Positions 53,958 to 63,428 of a DNA stretch of 64,000 nucleotides are shown one piece after another. Made by a program: the position numbers and the translations under genes. Numbering within the stretch: the first letter of the stretch is position 1; each line of letters starts with the position of its first letter. Source of the DNA: Maribacter cobaltidurans (GTDB lineage Bacteria > Bacteroidota > Bacteroidia > Flavobacteriales > Flavobacteriaceae); contig NZ_CP022957.1 in NCBI RefSeq assembly GCF_002269385.1, forward strand, positions 1,483,001 through 1,547,000, given 5' to 3'. The notes below the pieces were generated by a model that was given only the letters and a program-made list of their open reading frames with translations, was not told the DNA's origin and did not search any database.

Positions 53958-54065
53958 GCGGTCGGATTATGGATACATATTGATATGTTTCAATTCATAA
54001 TTAATTGTTTATTAGTTTTTTAATAAAATTTAATCTTTTATAAACTGATTTGAAACCGTATATTT

Positions 54066-54098
54066 ATGTGCAAATTATGTGCAAATTATGTGCAAATT
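54066..54098 (+). repeat. Three tandem 11-bp iterons before the integrase gene
   Basis: ATGTGCAAATT occurs three times head to tail, ending about 20 bases before the integrase ATG. The size and position suit arm-type binding sites of a tyrosine integrase or its excisionase, or autoregulation. Confidence 0.7.
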
Positions 54099-54116
54099 TT
54101 TATCTACCTTTAAAAT

Positions 54117-55337
54117 ATGCAGACGAGTTTAAGCCTAAGTTTGGATACCCGAAGAAAACGAAAGGATAATTCATTCCCTATAATTATTCGGTTGGGTCAC
54201 TTTCAAAAAACCACTTCGATTGCCACTGGCCAATCCGTAGAAAAAATGTATTGGGACGATTCAAAAAAACAGGTAAAACGTTCCTATAAAGGGGTGAAAT
54301 CTGTAAATTTTTTGAACAACCTGCTCCTCACAGAACTGGCCAAAGCTCAAGAAATTGTTAACCGACTGCATTACAAAGGAGAACTGGATTTTTTATCCGT
54401 TAAGCAGTTAAAAGATAAAATAGTTCGAAAAACGAAGTATGATTCTTTCTATGTATATGGTCTGAATCAAGCTAAGGAATTAAGGGTTGCGCAGCGCTTT
54501 GGTACTGCCAGAAACTATGAAGGGGTGATAAGTATCCTAAAAGTGTTCACAAAACAAAAGGATTTAAAGTTCAACGAATTGAACCATGACTTTTTAAAAC
54601 GCTTCGAACGATTTCACTTATCAAAACCTGGTAATAGCCAAAATGGTTTAGCTTCCTATATGCGGACTATAAAAGCGATATATAACAAAGGCATTAAGGA
54701 CGATATAATAGAGAGGGAATATTATCCTTTTTACAAATATCAAATTAGAACGAATCCAACTGAAAAGAGAGCAATAAAGGTAAGGTATATCAAAAGAATT
54801 TTAGAGCTGGATTTAAGTAAGGAACATTCCTTATTTCATTACCGAAACTATTTTCTTCTTTCCTACATGACCATGGGCATGTCCTTTATTGATATGGCGT
54901 TTCTACGAAAGGAGAATATTGTGGACGGCAGAATCAAATTCCAGCGTAAGAAAACATCTAAAATGTACGATATTAAAGTCACTGAGCAAATGCAGGAGAT
55001 TTTAAAATTCTATACCACCAAAAAGAAAAGAAAAGACTTTATTCTTCCAATTCTAAAGAGAGATTCGCTAGAACTTCAATACAAAGATGCGCAATGGGCA
55101 TTAAAAAATTATAACAAAGGCCTTAAGAAGATCGCGGAGCTTTGCAAAATTGAAGAGCGTTTAACCTCTTATGTTTCAAGGCATAGCTTTGCTACCCACG
55201 CCCTATTTAAGAATATTCCCTTGCCGGCAATTTCCTCGATGTTAGGCCACAGTAAATTATCTACTACACAGATCTACCTAAAATCTCTTCCAAGCAATGT
55301 TCTAGATACCTATCAAGAGGAGATGAATGTTCTCTAA
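54117..55337 (+). CDS. int: Tyrosine integrase of an integrative element
   Basis: A 406-residue Bacteroidetes-type integrase. The N-terminal arm-binding domain (SLSLDTRRKRKDNSFPIIIRLGHFQKTTSIATGQ) and SAM-like core-binding domain (LRVAQRFGTARNYEGVISIL) come first. Catalytic positions follow: SYMTMGMSFIDMAFLRKENI (the Arg box reads differently from the usual one), KTSKMYDIKV (Lys), TSYVSRHSFATHAL (His-x2-Arg type), LGHSKLSTTQIYL (His and the Tyr). The gene is intact and points into the island, away from the tRNA fragment. It is preceded by three iterons. No excisionase gene is seen directly next to it. Confidence 0.93.
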   Translation: MQTSLSLSLDTRRKRKDNSFPIIIRLGHFQKTTSIATGQSVEKMYWDDSKKQVKRSYKGVKSVNFLNNLLLTELAKAQEIVNRLHYKGELDFLSVKQLKDKIVRKTKYDSFYVYGLNQAKELRVAQRFGTARNYEGVISILKVFTKQKDLKFNELNHDFLKRFERFHLSKPGNSQNGLASYMRTIKAIYNKGIKDDIIEREYYPFYKYQIRTNPTEKRAIKVRYIKRILELDLSKEHSLFHYRNYFLLSYMTMGMSFIDMAFLRKENIVDGRIKFQRKKTSKMYDIKVTEQMQEILKFYTTKKKRKDFILPILKRDSLELQYKDAQWALKNYNKGLKKIAELCKIEERLTSYVSRHSFATHALFKNIPLPAISSMLGHSKLSTTQIYLKSLPSNVLDTYQEEMNVL

Positions 55338-55560
55338 AGACCCTCAAATCAATTATATATTCGACGAATTAAAAGTCTCGTAAAAACATTTTTAATGAAA
55401 CTACTAAAAGAGACGGCTAATGGGACACGTTTCACAAAATTCGTCTAGACTAGGAAAAGTGTGCCGTAAATCGGCCATTTTAAAGAATTGTAGTTTTGAA
55501 AATGAGTTTGAAAATAAAAAGAACCCTACTCTCTATCCTATTTTCTTTTTAACTGAAAAA

Positions 55561-56472
55561 TCAGTTCAAATTCCGAAATTCACTGGGCGAATGTCCTACC
55601 CTTTGTTTAAAGAGCCTTGTGAAATGTTGTGGATATTTAAACCCTAATTCATATGCTATCTCACTTAAAGATTTTGATGGGTCAAATACGCGTTCCTTAG
55701 CAACTTCTATCAGCTTGTTCTGGATGTACTCTTGGGCAGATTTTCCCGTTTCCTTTTTCACCAAATCTCCAAAATAGTTGGGCGAAAGGTGCAAGCGATC
55801 CGCAAAGTAACCCACAGTTGGAGTGCCATGCTTTTGTGGTTTATCTGATGAAAAGTACTGGCTCAGCAAAACATCGAATTTCTCCAAAGAACCTATATTT
55901 TCTACCTCTCGTGTAATGAATTGTCTATCATAAAAACGAGTGCAATAATCCAAAAAGAGTTCAATGTTGGCTACGATCAACTTTTTACTGTGCTTGTCCA
56001 AGTTTTGTTCCAACTCAAACTGTATTTTTTCGATCAAACTTAGAATCACTTTTCGTTCTTTATTGGAAAGATGGAGTGCTTCGTTACTTGAATAGGAGAA
56101 AAAACTATAGCTATGCAATTTTTTTCCCAATTCCGTACCTATCAATAAATCAGGGTGGAATAGTATTGCATACCCCTTGGGCACATAATCAGGGTCAAAA
56201 CCGCTTAATTCAATGGTTTGACCGGGAGCCATAAAGACAAGGGTTCCCTCATCATAATCGTATGGCTTCCCTCCGTAATGCATTTTGCATCCCTTGGCAT
56301 CCTTCAAGAAAACAGCATAGCAATTATAATGGAAGGCATCATAGTCTTTGTTTTCGTAGCCTTCTTTGTTTACGTCCTCAAAATCAACAATACCCACTAG
56401 AGGGTGCAACACCTCTTGTTTTCTCAAATTAAGGTAATCTCCAACGGTGTCGATGTGCAGTACATTTTTCAT
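55561..56472 (-). CDS. AraC-family transcriptional regulator
   Basis: A 303-residue regulator. The N-terminal half is a cupin-like ligand domain (YNCYAVFLKDAKGCKMHYGGKPYDYDEGTLVFMAPGQTIEL). The C-terminal half has both HTH motifs: TVGYFADRLHLSPNYFGDLVKKETGKSAQEYIQNKLIEVAKERV and SLSEIAYELGFKYPQHFTRLFKQRVGHSPSEFRNLN. It is transcribed away from the aldo/keto reductase cluster; a direct-repeat operator (56539-56575) lies between them, so it probably controls the cluster and itself. A frameshifted relative of its C-terminus occurs at 61621. Confidence 0.93.
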   Translation of the reverse strand: MKNVLHIDTVGDYLNLRKQEVLHPLVGIVDFEDVNKEGYENKDYDAFHYNCYAVFLKDAKGCKMHYGGKPYDYDEGTLVFMAPGQTIELSGFDPDYVPKGYAILFHPDLLIGTELGKKLHSYSFFSYSSNEALHLSNKERKVILSLIEKIQFELEQNLDKHSKKLIVANIELFLDYCTRFYDRQFITREVENIGSLEKFDVLLSQYFSSDKPQKHGTPTVGYFADRLHLSPNYFGDLVKKETGKSAQEYIQNKLIEVAKERVFDPSKSLSEIAYELGFKYPQHFTRLFKQRVGHSPSEFRNLN

Positions 56473-56538
56473 TAACCTCTAATTTTTTGTTAAAGATAAG
56501 CCATTGATTACCAGTAATTCAAACGGTTATTGGAAAAT

Positions 56539-56575
56539 CCGTAATAGTGGTAGGTATAACCGTAATTTGGGTAAG
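56539..56575 (+). promoter_or_regulatory. AraC-type direct-repeat operator, copy 1
   Basis: CCGTAATAGTGGTAGG at 56539 and CCGTAATTTGGGTAAG at 56560 are two half-sites exactly 21 bases apart (two helix turns). This is the normal layout for an AraC dimer. The same pair recurs at 61973/61994. TACTTTTG at 56597-56604, a -7-like box, follows. Confidence 0.7.
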
Positions 56576-56700
56576 CCTATTTGGTTTTTGACCCACTACT
56601 TTTGTATCAAACCGATAAAAGGGAACAAGATTTCGGCCACTATTTTTATCTGTAAAGTTTAAAACATGATGAACTGATTGGGATAATCTTTAAAAAATAA

Positions 56701-57687
<987 letters not shown>

Positions 57688-57721
57688 TAAGTAGCGAAAA
57701 ATTAAAAATAATAGCAAAAGG

Positions 57722-58462
57722 ATGAAACAGCTTATAACAATTGGTATTGCCATAGTGATTACTGCGTTTCTTGGCGTCACAAATCATGTGAATGCCCAAT
57801 CCAAGGATAATACAATCGTGAATTTGGATGCGAAGCAACAATCCATAATTGCCATTGCCTCACTCACCGCAAAAGGCGACCTGCAAACTTTGGAATCCGC
57901 TTTAACGGAAGGTCTGGATGCAGGATTGACCGTAAGAGAAATCAAGGAAGTTATGGTGCATCTATATGCCTATTGTGGATTTCCAAGGAGCTTGCGTGGT
58001 TTACGGACGTTTATCAAAGTTTTGGACAAACGCAAGGCGGAAGGGGTGGAAGATCAGCTAGGAGCGGAAGCTACCCCAATAGAAGATAATCGTACAAAAT
58101 ACGAACGGGGCAAAGCGAATTTGGAAACCTTGGTACAGGCCAAATTGGACGGTCCTCCGGCCGATTATGCCCAATTCGCCCCGATTATCGAAGTCTTTTT
58201 GAAGGAGCATCTGTTTGCGGATATTTTCGACAGAGACATTTTGGATTATCGGCAAAGGGAACTGGTCACGGTTTCCGTTCTGGCAACCATCGGCGGTGTG
58301 GAGCCTATGCTGCATTCGCACATGAACATCTGTTTGATTCAAGGAATTACGCCAATTCAATTAAAGGAATTGATGGATGTGGTGGGGAAAAATGTAGATC
58401 AAGAAAAAATCGATTCGGCCAAAAAAGTATTGAACGAATTATTGGAATCTAAAAAGCAGTAA
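57722..58462 (+). CDS. Exported protein with two carboxymuconolactone-decarboxylase domains
   Basis: A 246-residue protein with signal peptide (ending VNHVNAQ-like, about residue 26). Domain 1 has SIIAIASLTAKGDLQTLESALTEGLDAGLTVREIKEVMVHLYAYCGFPRSLRGL, and domain 2 QRELVTVSVLATIGGVEPMLHSHMNICLIQGITPIQLKELMDVV. Domain 1 has the single Cys but not the CxxC of AhpD peroxidases, so a lactone- or quinone-type role is more likely than antioxidant. CMD proteins are normally cytoplasmic; the exported form fits the rest of the cluster. Confidence 0.87.
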   Translation: MKQLITIGIAIVITAFLGVTNHVNAQSKDNTIVNLDAKQQSIIAIASLTAKGDLQTLESALTEGLDAGLTVREIKEVMVHLYAYCGFPRSLRGLRTFIKVLDKRKAEGVEDQLGAEATPIEDNRTKYERGKANLETLVQAKLDGPPADYAQFAPIIEVFLKEHLFADIFDRDILDYRQRELVTVSVLATIGGVEPMLHSHMNICLIQGITPIQLKELMDVVGKNVDQEKIDSAKKVLNELLESKKQ

Positions 58463-58466
58463 GGAA

Positions 58467-59525
58467 ATGAAATATTTAGGATTATTTATTTTAATGAGTA
58501 TGCTATCAATACATAAGACGATTAGGGCACAAAGCGAGAAAAATCCTTTTGGATTGGTATATGAGGGAGCAATTACGGAGAATGTGGATGGAAAAGTCAA
58601 CATACTTCCCGTTAGGTATAAACTGAACGGAATCGATATTGCGGCAAATGTTTATACACCAGCCAATTATGACCGAACAAAGAAATATCCGGCAATAACA
58701 ATTGCACATCCTAACGGAGGGATAAAAGAACAGACAGCAGGCCTATATGCACAGCATTTGGCAGAGGCCGGTTATATTACCATTACGGCAGATGCTGCCT
58801 ATCAGGGTGCAAGTGGGGGCCAGCCACGCCATATGGACAAACCCCAATTTCGTACAGAAGATATCCGAGGAATGGCCGATTTTATTTCACAGTATCCTGG
58901 GGTCGATAGAGAACGTTTAGGTGCTTTGGGCATTTGTGGCGGCGGAGGCTATACGTTGAAAGCGGTTCAATCCGATAAACGGTTTAAAGCAGTGGCAACC
59001 CTGAGTATGTTCAATACAGGAATTGTACGAAAAAATGGCTTTTTGAATTCGCAGATTTCGACCATTCAAGAAAGGCTAAAGCAAGCTTCAAAGGCAAGAG
59101 AACAGGAGGCTGGAGGCGGCGAAATTGTTTATTCCGGAGTAGACGGTATTACCGACGAAGAACTAGCAAAAGTTTCAACGCTTTTTTATCGTCAAGGCTA
59201 TGAATATTATTTTAGAACCCACGCCCATCCCAATTCGACGTTTCTTTACACCACAAGCAGTTTAATGGATTTAATGGCCTGGAATGCTACCGACGATATT
59301 GACCTCATAGACCAACCTTTATTAATGATCGCCGGTAGCAATGCCCAAACATTATATTTGACCTTGGATGCTTTTCCAAAGGCGACCAATTCGAAAAGCA
59401 AGGAATTGTTCCTTATCGAAGGTGCAACGCATATAGAAACCTATTGGAAGCCAGAATATGTGAATCAAGCCGTAAATAAATTAGTGGACTTTTACCAAAA
59501 CCATCTTTCAAATACAGACCTATGA
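58467..59525 (+). CDS. Exported alpha/beta hydrolase with a Cys nucleophile
   Basis: A 352-residue protein (signal peptide ending IRAQ). ITIAHPNGGIKEQTAG is the oxyanion region, and LGALGICGGGGYTLKAV the nucleophile elbow: the residue is Cys, as in dienelactone hydrolase, not Ser. The His is in LIEGATHIETYW, the acid probably in LLMIAGSNAQ. The group is that of YcjY-like hydrolases. It overlaps the next gene by four bases (ATGA). Probably cleaves an ester or lactone in the periplasm. Confidence 0.87.
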   Translation: MKYLGLFILMSMLSIHKTIRAQSEKNPFGLVYEGAITENVDGKVNILPVRYKLNGIDIAANVYTPANYDRTKKYPAITIAHPNGGIKEQTAGLYAQHLAEAGYITITADAAYQGASGGQPRHMDKPQFRTEDIRGMADFISQYPGVDRERLGALGICGGGGYTLKAVQSDKRFKAVATLSMFNTGIVRKNGFLNSQISTIQERLKQASKAREQEAGGGEIVYSGVDGITDEELAKVSTLFYRQGYEYYFRTHAHPNSTFLYTTSSLMDLMAWNATDDIDLIDQPLLMIAGSNAQTLYLTLDAFPKATNSKSKELFLIEGATHIETYWKPEYVNQAVNKLVDFYQNHLSNTDL

Positions 59526-60013
59526 ACAGAAAAAATCTTTTAGCGATTATATTGATGGGAACGTTTATATTTTCCTGTAAGCAAGCAGCCGAGAAAAATC
59601 AAACCGTCGATTTGAATTCCCAACAAGAATTGATTTTCCCTAAAGGGGAAAAGGTCACGAACAATAATTTCATTGGGGATGTATGGGTACATATGCAAGT
59701 GATGGCGGATAGTGTGAACCAAAATTCAGTGGGAACGGTAACCTTTGATCCCGGGGCTAGGTCCAACTGGCATTCACATCCCAACGGACAGATTATTATG
59801 TCTTTAGATGGCGAAGGCTATTATCAGGAAAAAGGTAGTGAGAAAAGAATACTACGAAAAGGCGATGTGGTCAAATGCCCTGCAAACACTCCGCATTGGC
59901 ACGGTGCAAGCGCAGAAAAACCGTTTATACAAATCGCTATAACAAGTAGAGTTGACGGTCCGACGGAATGGCTAGATCCTGTGACCGAAGAACAATATTT
60001 AAATGGAAATTAA
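59522..60013 (+). CDS. Cupin-domain lipoprotein
   Basis: A 163-residue lipoprotein (lipobox IFS-C, Cys19). The cupin motifs are FDPGARSNWHSHPNGQIIMSLDGEGYYQEKGSEK and GDVVKCPANTPHWHGAS, so three to four metal ligands (HxH, later His) are present. Related to the N-terminal half of the 62080 gene. Small cupins of this type are isomerases or dioxygenases or simply bind; the reaction is unknown. Confidence 0.88.
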   Translation: MNRKNLLAIILMGTFIFSCKQAAEKNQTVDLNSQQELIFPKGEKVTNNNFIGDVWVHMQVMADSVNQNSVGTVTFDPGARSNWHSHPNGQIIMSLDGEGYYQEKGSEKRILRKGDVVKCPANTPHWHGASAEKPFIQIAITSRVDGPTEWLDPVTEEQYLNGN

Positions 60014-60049
60014 GAAGTACCTCTATACTTTTAAATTAATAAAATCTTA

Positions 60050-61147
60050 ATGATGAAAAATATCAAGACAACATTGTTATTGCTTTTAATGGTTCAATTA
60101 TTGGTAAATGACGTTTATGCTCAAAAGCAGCCCATTACCCTTGTAGAACAAGGCAGTTTTACCGTGGGTGGTAGCGTTAAAACCAGCCCTGGTACTTTTG
60201 ACCCAGTTGCCCATGGCGCATTTAATCCTTCCAATCAGGCTACCGAAGGACAAACCTTGCATGGAGACCATGCCACTGTTTTTTATCAAATTCCTGATAG
60301 TGCAAAAAAATTACCTTTGGTTTTTTGGCATGGGTATGGACAGAGCATGCGTACCTGGCAAACGACCCCAGATGGCAGGGAGGGGTTTCAAACGCTATTT
60401 TTAAGACGTAATTTTCCCATATACCTCATTGACCAGCCCCGTAGAGGATTATCAGGGAGGAGTACGGAACCTACTACGATTTCGGCAGCCACGGATGATC
60501 AATTGTGGTTTGGGATATTCAGATTGGGGACGGGAAGCACATTTTATCCAGATGTTCAGTTTTCCGAAGACCCAGAGGCGCTGAACCAGTTCTTTAGGCA
60601 AATTACCCCGGATACGGGACCATTGAACATTAACCTTAACATAGAGGCGGTTTCCACGCTGTTCGATAAGATTGGACCAGGTGTTTTGGTCACCCATTCC
60701 CATAGTGGCGGTCAAGGTTGGTTGACGGCCTTAAAAAATGGGAACATCAAAGGCATTGCATCCTATGAACCCGGTAGTAATTTTGTCTTTCCGGAAGGCG
60801 AAGTCCCCGAGACCATCCACTATGTGGGAGGAGCTTTAAGTGCGAGAAGCGTACCGATGACAGAGTTCAACCGATTGACGGAAATACCCATTGTTATCTA
60901 TTATGGGGATTATATACCCAACGAACCTGTAGCGCACCCTGGTCAGGAACAATGGCGAGCCGCCTTGCAAATGGCAAAGCTTTGGACGGCAACGGTGAAT
61001 AAGCATGGGGGTGATGCCACCTTGGTACACCTTCCAGAAAAGGGTCTTAAGGGAAATACGCACTTTCCGATGTCCGACCTGAACAATGAAAAGGTGGCCG
61101 TACTGCTAGCGGAATGGCTAAAAGAAAAAGGGTTGGATAAAAAATGA
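60050..61147 (+). CDS. Exported alpha/beta hydrolase
   Basis: A 365-residue protein (signal peptide ending VNDVYAQ). LPLVFWHGYGQSMRTWQTTPDGREGFQTLFLRRNFPIYLIDQPRRGLSG is the N-terminal core; VLVTHSHSGGQGWL holds the nucleophile Ser; LKGNTHFPMSDLNN gives the His. Such proteins are esterases of small substrates. It ends five bases before the monooxygenase-like gene. It can start at the first or second Met. Confidence 0.87.
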   Translation: MMKNIKTTLLLLLMVQLLVNDVYAQKQPITLVEQGSFTVGGSVKTSPGTFDPVAHGAFNPSNQATEGQTLHGDHATVFYQIPDSAKKLPLVFWHGYGQSMRTWQTTPDGREGFQTLFLRRNFPIYLIDQPRRGLSGRSTEPTTISAATDDQLWFGIFRLGTGSTFYPDVQFSEDPEALNQFFRQITPDTGPLNINLNIEAVSTLFDKIGPGVLVTHSHSGGQGWLTALKNGNIKGIASYEPGSNFVFPEGEVPETIHYVGGALSARSVPMTEFNRLTEIPIVIYYGDYIPNEPVAHPGQEQWRAALQMAKLWTATVNKHGGDATLVHLPEKGLKGNTHFPMSDLNNEKVAVLLAEWLKEKGLDKK

Positions 61148-61151
61148 CACT

Positions 61152-61583
61152 ATGCTGACTAAAAAATTGGGGCTGTTATTGGTATTACTGCATCTGTCTT
61201 TACTTGGTTTCGGGCAAAGCGATGATGCCCTAAAAGCCGATGCTGATCAAGGGAAAATGATGGTTCGCATTGCGGAACTTGAAATTGGGACGGACTATCT
61301 GGATGAATATTTGGAGATACTCAAAGAGGAATCGGAAGCATCACTTAGGCTGGAGCCCGGGGTAATCTGCATTTACCCCATGTTTCAAAAGCAAAATCCT
61401 ACACAGATACGACTTTTGGAAATTTATGCCAATAAGGAGGCTTACGAATTGCATTTGAAAACACCTCATTTTCAAAAGTATAAAACAACCACAGCAGAAA
61501 TGGTAAAAGATTTAAAACTGATTGATATGGAAGCTATTGATCCTGAATCGATGTCGATGGTTTTTAAAAAATACAAGTTCTAG
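61152..61583 (+). CDS. Exported YgiN/ABM-like monooxygenase
   Basis: A 143-residue protein with signal peptide (ending LGFGQ). The antibiotic-biosynthesis-monooxygenase fold is seen in MMVRIAELEIGTDYLDEYLEILKEESEASLRLEPGVICIYPMFQKQNPTQIRLLEIYANKEAYELHLKTPHFQKYKTTTAEMVKDL, with the His in LHLKTPHF. These cofactor-free enzymes oxidise quinols or polyketide-like substrates. Last gene of the first AraC group. Confidence 0.9.
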   Translation: MLTKKLGLLLVLLHLSLLGFGQSDDALKADADQGKMMVRIAELEIGTDYLDEYLEILKEESEASLRLEPGVICIYPMFQKQNPTQIRLLEIYANKEAYELHLKTPHFQKYKTTTAEMVKDLKLIDMEAIDPESMSMVFKKYKF

Positions 61584-61620
61584 TTCGAAATGGGCGAATA
61601 ACTTTGGATGCTGGAAACTA

Positions 61621-61860
61621 TTAGTTCAACATGCGATACTCCTGAGGGATATACCCCACCATTTTCTTAAAAAGTCTTTTGAAATGCTGTGGATATTTAA
61701 AACCAAGGTCGCATGCAATTTTATTTAACGATTTATCAGGGGTCGGATATTTTTTGTTTCGCTACATGAATAAGGTTGCACTGAATGTTTTTCTTTCATC
61801 TAATTTCTTTCAGTTAAATCAAGTTCACCATTCAGTGGGTACCCTGTACCTAAATTTAAA
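61621..61860 (-). pseudogene. Remnant of an AraC-family regulator gene
   Basis: On the minus strand the last part reads DKSLNKIACDLGFKYPQHF followed by KRLFKKMVGYIPQEYRMLN and a stop, close to the end of the intact AraC gene at 55561. Before it, in another frame, stands IQCNLIHVAKQKISDP, so one base (a C4 run) is in excess. Further upstream only broken pieces of the first HTH are seen, in several frames. It is the dead relative of the cluster's regulator, lying just ahead of the second operator. Confidence 0.8.
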
Positions 61861-61972
61861 TTCGGAACAATAATCATCGACCCATATCTAATCTTTTGTG
61901 TTGGACAGAGAAGAAAACTATTGTTCGAATTTAGTTAATACTTTGTGAACAAAGGGTTTATACCCCTGTAAT

Positions 61973-62009
61973 CCGTAATAATGGTAGGTGAATCCGTAAT
62001 TGTGGTAAG
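61973..62009 (+). promoter_or_regulatory. AraC-type direct-repeat operator, copy 2
   Basis: CCGTAATAATGGTAGG at 61973 and CCGTAATTGTGGTAAG at 61994 are again 21 bases apart and very close to copy 1 at 56539. It lies 70 bases before the cupin-NTF2 gene and just behind the AraC remnant. Confidence 0.7.
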
Positions 62010-62079
62010 CCTATCCTATGAATTATACCATAGCTTTGGAAAAGGTAATTTATAATCTAAATCAATTAAATAAAACAAA

Positions 62080-62925
62080 ATGAGAGCATTATTGATAGGC
62101 TTGTTTATAGGTATGCTAAGCATATCTTCCTTTGCGCAAGAAGCTATTTTTCCGATGGGGGCAAAAGCGAAAAACGTACACCATACAGGTGATATTTGGC
62201 TTACGCATGTTGTAGATGCCGATGAAACTTTTAAACATAACGTAGCCCAAGCGGTTTCAGCACCTGGAGCATTTCTCAATTGGCATTTACATCCAGACGG
62301 CCAACAATTGTTGATTACTAGCGGCGTTGGTTTTTATCAGGAAAAAGGAAAGGAAGTACAAGTGATGCGAGCTGGTGACGTTATCAAATGCCTTCCCAAC
62401 GTAGAACATTGGCATGGTGCCACTCCTAAAAGTGCAGTGACCTATTTGGCGATAGGTGGTAGCACACCTACCAAATGGACAGATGAACTTAGTGTTGAGG
62501 ATTATAACAAAATACCGCTTCCTGAAATTAACAATTCAAGTCTTGAAAATGAGATCAAGGAACTTTCTAAAGCCAAATGGAAATGGATGGCCGAAAAGGA
62601 TGTGGACAAGTTGGCCAATTTGTTTCATGACAAATCAAGGTTTGTACACATGAGCGGCTCCTGGAAAAAGGACAGGGAATTGGAAATCATCGAGACGGGA
62701 AGTATTTGGTATAAAAATGCCGATGTACACGATGTGGTCGTGGAAACTTTTGATGACAATACCGTGGTACTTTGGAACAGAATAACACTTACGGCCCATG
62801 TTCGTGGTAACGATGTATCCAATGAATTTACCGTGACCGAATTCTATAAAAAAGAAGGCGACGATTGGAAATTATTGGACCTTACCTTTAGCAGCGTTCG
62901 TGATACCCATGAAATTGCGCATTAA
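62080..62925 (+). CDS. Exported cupin - NTF2-like (DUF4440) fusion protein
   Basis: A 281-residue protein (signal peptide ending SISSFAQ). Residues 30-130 are a cupin (GAFLNWHLHPDGQQLLITSGVGFYQEKGKEVQVMRAGDVIKCLPNVEHWHGAT), related to the 59522 lipoprotein. Residues 155-281 are NTF2-like: NEIKELSKAKWKWMAEKDVDKLANLFHDKSRFVHMSGSW, VTEFYKKEGDDWKLLDLTFSSV. The fused NTF2 half is a paralogue of the next gene's product. The metal in the cupin and the pocket in the NTF2 half could act on one substrate one after the other. First gene behind operator copy 2. Confidence 0.9.
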   Translation: MRALLIGLFIGMLSISSFAQEAIFPMGAKAKNVHHTGDIWLTHVVDADETFKHNVAQAVSAPGAFLNWHLHPDGQQLLITSGVGFYQEKGKEVQVMRAGDVIKCLPNVEHWHGATPKSAVTYLAIGGSTPTKWTDELSVEDYNKIPLPEINNSSLENEIKELSKAKWKWMAEKDVDKLANLFHDKSRFVHMSGSWKKDRELEIIETGSIWYKNADVHDVVVETFDDNTVVLWNRITLTAHVRGNDVSNEFTVTEFYKKEGDDWKLLDLTFSSVRDTHEIAH

Positions 62926-62951
62926 TACTTCAGAACAAATAATTTATAAAA

Positions 62952-63398
62952 ATGAACAGGAAAATAATACTAAGTCTATTAGTTATGCTCATCACAGGAA
63001 AAGTCGCCCTTGCCCAATCGACTGATTTAGAAAAGGAAATCAGAGAGCTGTCCATTCATAAATGGCAATGGATGGCCGATAAGGATGCCGATAAATTGGA
63101 AGGCCTTTTTCATGATAAAGCCAAGTTCGTCCACATGGGCGGCACATGGGGAAAGGACCGCGAAGTAGAAATCATTAGAGGTGGGTTCATCCACTATAAA
63201 AAAGCTGATGTCCATGAAGTCATGGTCGAAGTCTTGAATGATAATACCGTTATACTTTGGAACCAAATTACACTCTTGGCCGTAGTAGGCAGTAATGAAG
63301 TGACCAATCCCTTTATGGTAACGGAGGTTTATGTAAAGGAGGATAACACTTGGAAATTGGCCGATCTGACCTTTAGCAAAACAATGACAAGGGAATAA
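62952..63398 (+). CDS. Exported NTF2-like (DUF4440) protein
   Basis: A 148-residue protein with signal peptide (ending VALAQ) and a single NTF2/SnoaL-like domain: KEIRELSIHKWQWMADKDADKLEGLFHDKAKFVHMGGTWGKDREVEII, MVEVLNDNTVILWNQITLL and VTEVYVKEDNTWKLADLTFSKT. More than half of its residues seem equal or similar to the second half of the 62080 product, so the pair arose by duplication or fusion. It probably works beside the fusion protein. Confidence 0.88.
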   Translation: MNRKIILSLLVMLITGKVALAQSTDLEKEIRELSIHKWQWMADKDADKLEGLFHDKAKFVHMGGTWGKDREVEIIRGGFIHYKKADVHEVMVEVLNDNTVILWNQITLLAVVGSNEVTNPFMVTEVYVKEDNTWKLADLTFSKTMTRE

Positions 63399-63428
63399 CT
63401 TGAACAACGCAACTTAATAAACACTCAA

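Noticed and set aside
55420..55647. 75-codon plus-strand ORF after the integrase
   Set aside because: Its end is antisense to the AraC gene and the rest is AT-rich spacer without protein features.
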